Source of the DNA: CAZLIC01 sp964559535 | GTDB lineage: Bacteria > Pseudomonadota > Alphaproteobacteria > Rhodobacterales > Rhodobacteraceae | Assembly (NCBI GenBank): GCA_964559535.1 | Contig: CAZLIC010000081.1 | Location: 1-19,721 of the forward strand | Direction: 5' to 3' | Length of the DNA: 19,721 bases | Part shown: positions 14,454 through 19,721 of the stretch, in pieces | How the letters are laid out: each line of letters starts with the position of its first letter | How positions within the stretch are numbered: position 1 is the first letter of the stretch | Program-made: the position numbers and the translations under genes | The notes under the pieces: generated by a model | Databases searched by the model: none | Seen by the model: only the letters and a program-made list of their open reading frames with translations | Told to the model about the DNA's origin: nothing

Positions 14454-16108
14454 TGGACCCAGCCGCGTTGCGCCAGAAACTGACAGCCCTGATCGCCACC
14501 TGGGAGAACGAGGTGGTCGAGTTCAAGGAGGCGTCGAACGATTACGACACCGACAGGATCGGGCGCTACTTCTCGGCGCTGGCGAACGAAGCGAACCTGC
14601 GCGACGCCGATGCGGGCTGGCTGGTGTTCGGTGTGAACAACAAGACCCGTGAAGTGGTGGGCACGAGTTACCGGCCCGAGCGGGAGCGCCTGGACGGGTT
14701 GAAGCACCAAGTTGCCCAAGGGGCCGACCCAAGCACAACGTTTCGTCAAATCCACGAGGTGGATGTGGACGGCAAGCGGGTTGTTATGCTGGAAATTCCG
14801 CCTGCGCCAAGGGGTATTCCCATTGCGTGGCAAGGGCAGACCTATGCCCGGGCGGGTGAAAGCGTGACTGCGCTTGGGTTTGTGAAACAGGACGAAATCC
14901 GCAACCAGACCCTGCAGGGCGATTGGAGCGCACAGGTCGTGGACGGGGCCACGCTGGATGATCTTGACCCGCAAGCGGTGGAGCGCGCGCGCCAGGACTT
15001 TGCGCTGAAGCGTCAGAACAGGATCGACGCAGAGGAGGTGCGCGGCTGGCCGGTGGCGACCCTTCTGGACCGGGCTAAGGTCACACAACGCGGACAGGTG
15101 ACGCGCACCGCGCTGTTGCTCTTGGGCCGTGCCGAGAGCGCCTATCTGCTGTCGCCCTACCCCGCCCAGATCACATGGAAGCTGGTCGGGCAGGAAACGG
15201 CCTATGAACACTTTGGACCGCCGTTCCTGCTGTCGACCTCGCAACTGTATCAACGCATCCGCAACATCCAGCTGCGGCTGCTGCCCGATGACGAGCTGCT
15301 GCCGCATGAAGTGTCGAAATACGATCAGAAGGTGGTGCTGGAAGCGCTGCACAACTGCATCGCCCATCAGGACTACCGCCAGAACCAGCGGATCATCGTG
15401 ACCGAGCGGCCGGATCGCTTGGTCTTCGAGAACGCGGGGCATTTCTACGAAGGGGCGCCGGAAGATTACGTGCGCGGCGACAAGACACCGAGGGGCTATC
15501 GGAACCCCTACCTGGTGCAGGCCATGGTCGAACTGAACATGATCGATCAGATGGGCTACGGCATCCAGCGCATGTATGAAATGCAGCGCAGGCGCTACCT
15601 CCCGATGCCGGATTATGAAGTGGCAGGGGATGCGGTCGTGATGACCTTGTATGGCGGGGTGGTCGATCCGGCCTACACCCGTGTGCTGATGGAGCATGGC
15701 GGTCTGAAGCTGGCAGATGTGCTGGCGCTGGACCGGGTGCAGAAGGGGCTCGAGGTGCCGGACGAGGCGGTCCGAGCGCTTAAGCGCAAGGGATTGATCG
15801 AGGGGCGCAAGCCTCGGTATCGCGTGTCATCGGCCGTTGCTGCCGCCTCGGGGAAGAAAGCGGCCTACATCAAGACTCGGGCCTTCGATGACCAGCACTA
15901 TGCCGATATGCTGGTGCAGTATTTAAGAGAGTTCGGCACTGCCTCACGAAAGGACGTTGATGACCTGTTGTGGGACAAGCTGAGCGATGTCTTGGATGAA
16001 GCTCAGAGAGCCAACAAAATTGGTAATCTTCTCAGTAGTTTGCGGCGGAAGGGTGTAATCTTTAACGCCGGTTCGAAGCCTGCCCCGGCCTGGAAGCTGA
16101 GCGAATGA
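14453..16108 (+). CDS. AlbA_2/Schlafen-type protein with GHKL-like ATPase domain and C-terminal winged helix
   Basis: A 551-residue protein. Residues about 18-145 fit the AlbA_2 (divergent AAA_4/Schlafen) domain: EVVEFKEASN (20-29), GWLVFGVNN (55-63), PRGIPIAWQGQTYARAGES. Residues 293-330 contain EALHNCIAHQDY (297-308) then DRLVFENAG (321-329), which is the N-box and following strand of the GHKL-like domain seen at the C-terminus of RecG-like ATP-binding proteins. The last 100 residues look like winged-helix DNA-binding repeats (ASRKDVDDLLWDKLSD; LLSSLRRKGVIFN). It lies between mod and res, which is not the usual type III layout. Its role could be regulating, or adding a second effector to, the restriction complex; this is inference. 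GC drops towards its 3' end. Confidence 0.8.
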   Translation: MDPAALRQKLTALIATWENEVVEFKEASNDYDTDRIGRYFSALANEANLRDADAGWLVFGVNNKTREVVGTSYRPERERLDGLKHQVAQGADPSTTFRQIHEVDVDGKRVVMLEIPPAPRGIPIAWQGQTYARAGESVTALGFVKQDEIRNQTLQGDWSAQVVDGATLDDLDPQAVERARQDFALKRQNRIDAEEVRGWPVATLLDRAKVTQRGQVTRTALLLLGRAESAYLLSPYPAQITWKLVGQETAYEHFGPPFLLSTSQLYQRIRNIQLRLLPDDELLPHEVSKYDQKVVLEALHNCIAHQDYRQNQRIIVTERPDRLVFENAGHFYEGAPEDYVRGDKTPRGYRNPYLVQAMVELNMIDQMGYGIQRMYEMQRRRYLPMPDYEVAGDAVVMTLYGGVVDPAYTRVLMEHGGLKLADVLALDRVQKGLEVPDEAVRALKRKGLIEGRKPRYRVSSAVAAASGKKAAYIKTRAFDDQHYADMLVQYLREFGTASRKDVDDLLWDKLSDVLDEAQRANKIGNLLSSLRRKGVIFNAGSKPAPAWKLSE

Positions 16109-16169
16109 AAAGGGAACATCATACGAAAGAAACTACGCAAGAAGCGCTCGATTTAAGAAAGCGACAGCC

Positions 16170-19100
16170 ATGAAGATCAAGTTCAAGTCGCAACCCTATC
16201 AGGCGCAGGCGGTCGATGCCGTGGTCGATTGCTTCGACGGCCAGCCCAGGCAAGATGCGCTGCGTTATACGATCGACCCCGGCGCCGGCCCCCAGGCGCG
16301 GATGGAGATCGCAGGCTTCGGCAATGCGGAGCTGCTGCAGAGCCTGGATCTGCTTGGCAATATCCACAAGGTGCAACGCCGCGCGCTGCTACCGCTGTCC
16401 GAAGGCCTGACCTCCTATGTGGACGACAAGGGTAAAGCCAAGCCGCGCAGTTATAACCCCGGCGCGCGGGTGAACTTGGACGTCGAGATGGAAACCGGCA
16501 CGGGCAAGACCTATGTCTACCTGCGCACCATGTTCGAGCTGCACAAGCGGTATGGCTGGTCGAAGTTCATCATCATGGTGCCTAGCGTCGCTATCCGCGA
16601 AGGCGTTGCTAAGTCGATCCAGATGACGGCCGAGCATTTCCAGCAAGAGTACGGGAAGAAGCTGCGGGCGTTCGTCTATAACTCCAAGCGGCTGCATGAG
16701 CTGGAAAGCTTTTCCTCGGACGCGGGCATCAACGTGATGGTGATCAACGTCCAAGCGTTTGCGGCCACGGGGGCGGATAACCGGCGGATTTACGATGAGC
16801 TGGACGACTTCCAGTCCCGACGCCCGATCGACGTGATCGCCAAAAACCGCCCGATCCTGATCTTGGACGAGCCACAAAAGATGGAAGGGCCTGCGACCCA
16901 GGAAAGCCTACCCAAGTTCAACCCGCTGTTCATCCTGCGCTATTCGGCGACGCACAAGACCGTGCATAACAAGGTGCATCGCCTGGACGCGGTGGATGCG
17001 TTCAACCAGAAACTGGTCAAGAAAATCCGCGTGCGGGGGGTGGAAACGAAGGGGCTGAGCGGGACGAACCCGTATCTGTTTCTGCACCGGGTCGATGTGA
17101 CATCTGCTGCCCCGGTGGCCTTTGTCGACCTGGAGGTGAAGACGGACAGCGGGATCAAACGCATGACCCGCAAGCTGGAACAGGGACGCAACCTTTTCGA
17201 TCTGTCCAAGGGCCTGGAGGTGTATCGCGGTTTCGTGGTGGCCAACATCGATGCCCGCGATGACACAGTGCATTTCACGAATGGCGACGTCCTGCGTGCC
17301 GGCGAGGCCTCGGGCGATGTAACCGAGAAGGATATCCGCCGGATACAGATCCGCGAGACGATTTCGGCGCATCTGGAGCGCGAACAGGTGCTGTTCGCGC
17401 GTGGGGTCAAGGTGCTGTCGCTGTTCTTCATCGACGAGGTGGTGAAGTATCGCGATTACGATGCGCCCGATGAACAAGGCGAATATGCCCGAATATTCGA
17501 AGAGGAATATGCGCAGGCGGTCGAGGCACTGCTGGGCGAGTTGCCGCTAGAGAACGTTGAATACCGAAAGTACCTCGAGGGGATCGAAGTGGGCAAAACC
17601 CATCGCGGCTACTTCTCGATCGACAAGAAGGGACGGATGACCGACCCCAAGGCTGCGGCACGAGGTGAGATGGCAGGCCAATCCACTGAGCCTAGCGACT
17701 ACGACCTGATCCTGAAACACAAAGAGCTGCTGTTGTCGTTTGAGGAACCCACGCGGTTCATCTTTTCACACTCCGCCCTACGCGAAGGTTGGGACAACCC
17801 CAATGTCTTCGTGATGTGCATGCTCAAGCATAATGACAGCCAGAACACGATCTCCCGCCGCCAAGAGGTGGGGCGCGGGTTGCGCATCGCCGTGAACCGA
17901 AATGGCGAGCGGATGGACCATCCCGTGACGGTGCATGACATCAATGTCCTCACGGTGGTTGCGTCCGAGAGCTACAAAGGCTTTGTTGCTGCGCTCCAGA
18001 AAGAGATCGTCGAGAACCTATCTACCCGCCCAAGGCAGGCGGACGCCGAATACTTCACCGGCAAAACCCTGAAGACAGAGGATCAAGAGCTGGTGCTGGA
18101 CAAGGCTCTGGCCAAGAAGCTGGAACGTTTCCTGATCAAAAACGACTTTGTGGATGAGGATGGCCATATAACTGCGGCCTATCATGAGGCCCGCAAGGCC
18201 GATGCAATCGAGGTCCTACCTGAAGAACTAGAACCGCATCGTGAGGCTGTCTTGGCCCTGATCGACACGGTGTTCAACGGGCGCGCAGTCGAGGACATGT
18301 TCAGCGACGGGCGCAAACCGAAAAAGAACCCCCTGAACGACAATTTCCACCGCAAGGAGTTTCAAGAACTCTGGCGGCGAATCAACCGCAAGGCTGTCTA
18401 CCAGGTCGAATTTGAAAGCGCCGCATTGGTCCGAAGCTGCATCGACCGGCTAGAGCGCGACCTTAGAGTGACGCCACTACAGTATCTGGTGACCGAAGGG
18501 GCGTTGGAAGACGCTGTGACGGATGACCGCCTGCGCGCGGGGGAGGCCTTCGTCCAAGGCAAGGTTCGGACCGAGACGGGCAAGAGCGCCCATTCTCTGG
18601 TGACCTATGATGTGATCGGGACGATTGCGGAAAACACAGACCTGACCCGCAAAACCGTGGGTGACATCCTGACCGGCATTCAGGCCGCCAAGTTTGGGGA
18701 GTTTGCAAGAAACCCTGAGCAGTTCATAGCCGATGCCTCGCACCTGATCCAAGAACAAAAGGCCATCGCGGTCATTGAGCGGCTGACTTACGACGCCACG
18801 GAAGACAGATATGATGCCGAACTGTTCACCGCTGGTGAGACGGGAAATGACTTCAAGAAGGCGACCGACAAGCTCAAGAATCATGTTTACGACTTTGCGA
18901 TCGTTGACTCGAAGGTTGAGCGAGACTTCGTTCGTGATCTCGACACCAGCACCGAGGTGGTCGTCTATTCCAAGCTGCCCCGGGGGTTCCTCATCCCCAC
19001 GCCGGTCGGCGATTACAACCCAGACTGGGCGATTGCTTTCCGTGAAGGGGGCGTGAGGCATCTCTACTTTGTGGCTGAAACCAAATCCGATCAACCGTCG

Positions 19101-19250
19101 ATGAAAATGCGGGAGTTGGAGCAGACCAAGATCAAGTGTGCACGGAAGTTCTTTGATGAAATCGGCCGGAGGATTAACGAGGATCGTGTGAAATATGGTG
19201 TCGTAACCAGCTACGCTGAACTGATGGCCTTAATAAGGGAGGTGGCGTGA
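16170..19250 (+). CDS. res: Type III restriction enzyme, Res subunit (helicase-nuclease)
   Basis: A 1026-residue protein. Helicase motifs: Walker A ETGTGKT (108-114), DEPQ (233-236), RYSATH (motif III, about 254-259), and RRQEVGRGLR (563-572) as motif VI. The C-terminus has a PD-(D/E)XK nuclease site: NPDWA with D952, then E970-T-K972. This is the order of EcoP15I-type Res, which uses ATP to signal along DNA and cuts near unmethylated sites in a complex with Mod. All motifs are intact, so it should be active. It is preceded by a 61-nt gap of about 44 % GC rather than an overlap, and its Shine-Dalgarno is weak, so it may have lower or separate expression. The stop overlaps a tiny ORF (GTGA). 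Confidence 0.93.
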   Translation: MKIKFKSQPYQAQAVDAVVDCFDGQPRQDALRYTIDPGAGPQARMEIAGFGNAELLQSLDLLGNIHKVQRRALLPLSEGLTSYVDDKGKAKPRSYNPGARVNLDVEMETGTGKTYVYLRTMFELHKRYGWSKFIIMVPSVAIREGVAKSIQMTAEHFQQEYGKKLRAFVYNSKRLHELESFSSDAGINVMVINVQAFAATGADNRRIYDELDDFQSRRPIDVIAKNRPILILDEPQKMEGPATQESLPKFNPLFILRYSATHKTVHNKVHRLDAVDAFNQKLVKKIRVRGVETKGLSGTNPYLFLHRVDVTSAAPVAFVDLEVKTDSGIKRMTRKLEQGRNLFDLSKGLEVYRGFVVANIDARDDTVHFTNGDVLRAGEASGDVTEKDIRRIQIRETISAHLEREQVLFARGVKVLSLFFIDEVVKYRDYDAPDEQGEYARIFEEEYAQAVEALLGELPLENVEYRKYLEGIEVGKTHRGYFSIDKKGRMTDPKAAARGEMAGQSTEPSDYDLILKHKELLLSFEEPTRFIFSHSALREGWDNPNVFVMCMLKHNDSQNTISRRQEVGRGLRIAVNRNGERMDHPVTVHDINVLTVVASESYKGFVAALQKEIVENLSTRPRQADAEYFTGKTLKTEDQELVLDKALAKKLERFLIKNDFVDEDGHITAAYHEARKADAIEVLPEELEPHREAVLALIDTVFNGRAVEDMFSDGRKPKKNPLNDNFHRKEFQELWRRINRKAVYQVEFESAALVRSCIDRLERDLRVTPLQYLVTEGALEDAVTDDRLRAGEAFVQGKVRTETGKSAHSLVTYDVIGTIAENTDLTRKTVGDILTGIQAAKFGEFARNPEQFIADASHLIQEQKAIAVIERLTYDATEDRYDAELFTAGETGNDFKKATDKLKNHVYDFAIVDSKVERDFVRDLDTSTEVVVYSKLPRGFLIPTPVGDYNPDWAIAFREGGVRHLYFVAETKSDQPSMKMRELEQTKIKCARKFFDEIGRRINEDRVKYGVVTSYAELMALIREVA

Positions 19251-19378
19251 GACAGTCGGGGCAGTGGCCTGCTACCAGGATGAACCCTGATCAACAGAAG
19301 GCGAAATGGGCGCGTGCCTGGCTCTCCAAGTCGGTCAACCCCGCGCTCAAGGACGCGTTGTCAACGTCGAACCATTAG
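19247..19378 (+). CDS. Possible 43-aa micro-ORF coupled to res
   Basis: A GTG overlapping the res stop codon by 4 nt opens a 43-codon frame (start MRQSGQWPATR, with WARAWLSKSVNPAL in its second half). The overlap is like the ATGA junctions elsewhere in this operon, which is the main reason to list it. An internal ATG at 19280 gives 32 residues. There is no known family, and it may be a truncated gene or chance. Confidence 0.28.
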   Translation: MRQSGQWPATRMNPDQQKAKWARAWLSKSVNPALKDALSTSNH

Positions 19379-19624
19379 GAGGGAAGCTTTCGCCCACTTC
19401 GACTATCGCTTCAGTCTGACCCGCAGTCGTCGCGCGCGTTGGCGCAATGCCTCCTTGTCGTCTTCGAGTAAGTCACAAACGGTGCGACAGATTTAGGCGT
19501 CCTCCAGCCCCCCGATGGGCACTCGCTCATAGTGCGCTTCGTTTGTTCACTCTTGCTTTACGCACAATTCTCGTATACATTTCCGTCATAACGCAATCAT
19601 GTAATCTCGCGGGCGGGTGCTTGG
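19379..19624. other. Intergenic region with possible decayed minus-strand coding sequence
   Basis: No supported gene. On the minus strand one frame reads HYERVPIGGLEDA, a stop, then DLLEDDKEALRQRARRLRV before another stop (about 19400-19545). It has protein-like composition but two in-frame stops and no start, suggesting a remnant. On the plus strand a weak promoter candidate for the next gene is TTGCTT (19553-19558) with TATACA (19574-19579), a short 15-bp spacing. Confidence 0.35.
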
Positions 19625-19721
19625 ATGGCTGACTTCGATTGGAAACATCTTCTGAAACGCGGCCTGCCCAAGTTCATCAGCAAAACCGCTAAGCGATTGA
19701 TATCGTTCAGTCCGCGAAGCC
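19625..19721 (+). CDS. Start of an unidentified gene (runs off right edge)
   Basis: ATG 19625 opens a frame that continues to the window end (32 codons), beginning MADFDWKHLLKRG. GCGGGCGGGTG lies upstream at a plausible distance for ribosome binding. The product starts basic and lysine-rich, with no recognisable motif. It lies 374 bp after res and may be a separate transcription unit or a further defence-island gene. Confidence 0.4.
   Translation, partial: MADFDWKHLLKRGLPKFISKTAKRLISFSPRS

Noticed and set aside
8657..19250. BREX, DISARM or type I restriction system
   Set aside because: No PglX/PglZ/BrxC, no DrmB with DUF1998, and no HsdS specificity subunit are present. Mod and Res have type III motifs.
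1..19721. CRISPR array, tRNA or rRNA genes, insertion sequences
   Set aside because: No regularly spaced repeats, cloverleaf sequences, rRNA stretches or transposase motifs were noticed by reading. No scan could be run, so a small RNA gene could have been missed.

Overview
The window is GC-rich DNA (about 60 % by eye) with alphaproteobacterial character. The best guess is a conjugative or mobilizable plasmid, or an integrated element, of a Rhodobacterales (Rhodobacteraceae) bacterium. This rests on a VirD2-type relaxase with a MobC/VirD1-type partner, VirC1- and VirC2-like genes, two toxin-antitoxin pairs and a large restriction-type defence operon. No rRNA or tRNA gene, CRISPR array, replication initiator or transposase was seen. 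The lineage is an inference.

Layout. (1) 1-3500, DNA-processing region: a relaxase running off the left edge and its MobC-like partner on the minus strand, a repeat-rich gene-free stretch of about 560 bp that probably holds the origin of transfer, then a virC1-like ParA ATPase and a virC2-like ribbon-helix-helix protein on the plus strand. Together they look like the VirD1/VirD2/VirC1/VirC2 set that prepares T-DNA or plasmid strands in Agrobacterium. (2) 3522-6144, minus strand: an alpha/beta hydrolase overlapping a polytopic membrane protein with an N-terminal helix-turn-helix-like domain. The pair resembles one I recall (unverified) as RcgR/RcgA, a putative quorum-lactone hydrolase and putative transporter. 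(3) 6670-8316, plus strand: two coupled toxin-antitoxin operons, VapBC and ParDE, each with a recognisable promoter; VapBC also has a strong inverted-repeat operator. (4) 8657-19250, plus strand: a five-gene defence operon made of a SNF2-type helicase with a degenerate phospholipase-D-like N-terminus, a DUF4391 protein, a type III DNA methyltransferase (Mod), an AlbA/Schlafen plus GHKL-like ATPase protein, and a type III restriction subunit (Res) with PD-(D/E)XK nuclease motifs. The first four genes overlap by 1-4 nt and Res follows after 61 nt. (5) 19251-19721: a tiny ORF coupled to res, possible degraded coding sequence, and the start of an unidentified gene.

How the parts fit. The relaxosome genes would let the element move, the toxin-antitoxin pairs and the restriction operon would make it hard to lose, and the restriction operon would defend the host against phage or rival plasmids. 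The most notable points are the extended type III operon, the sharp drop in GC across the target-recognition part of mod (consistent with a swapped recognition domain), and the VirC/VirD-like relaxosome with an iteron-like repeat region beside it.
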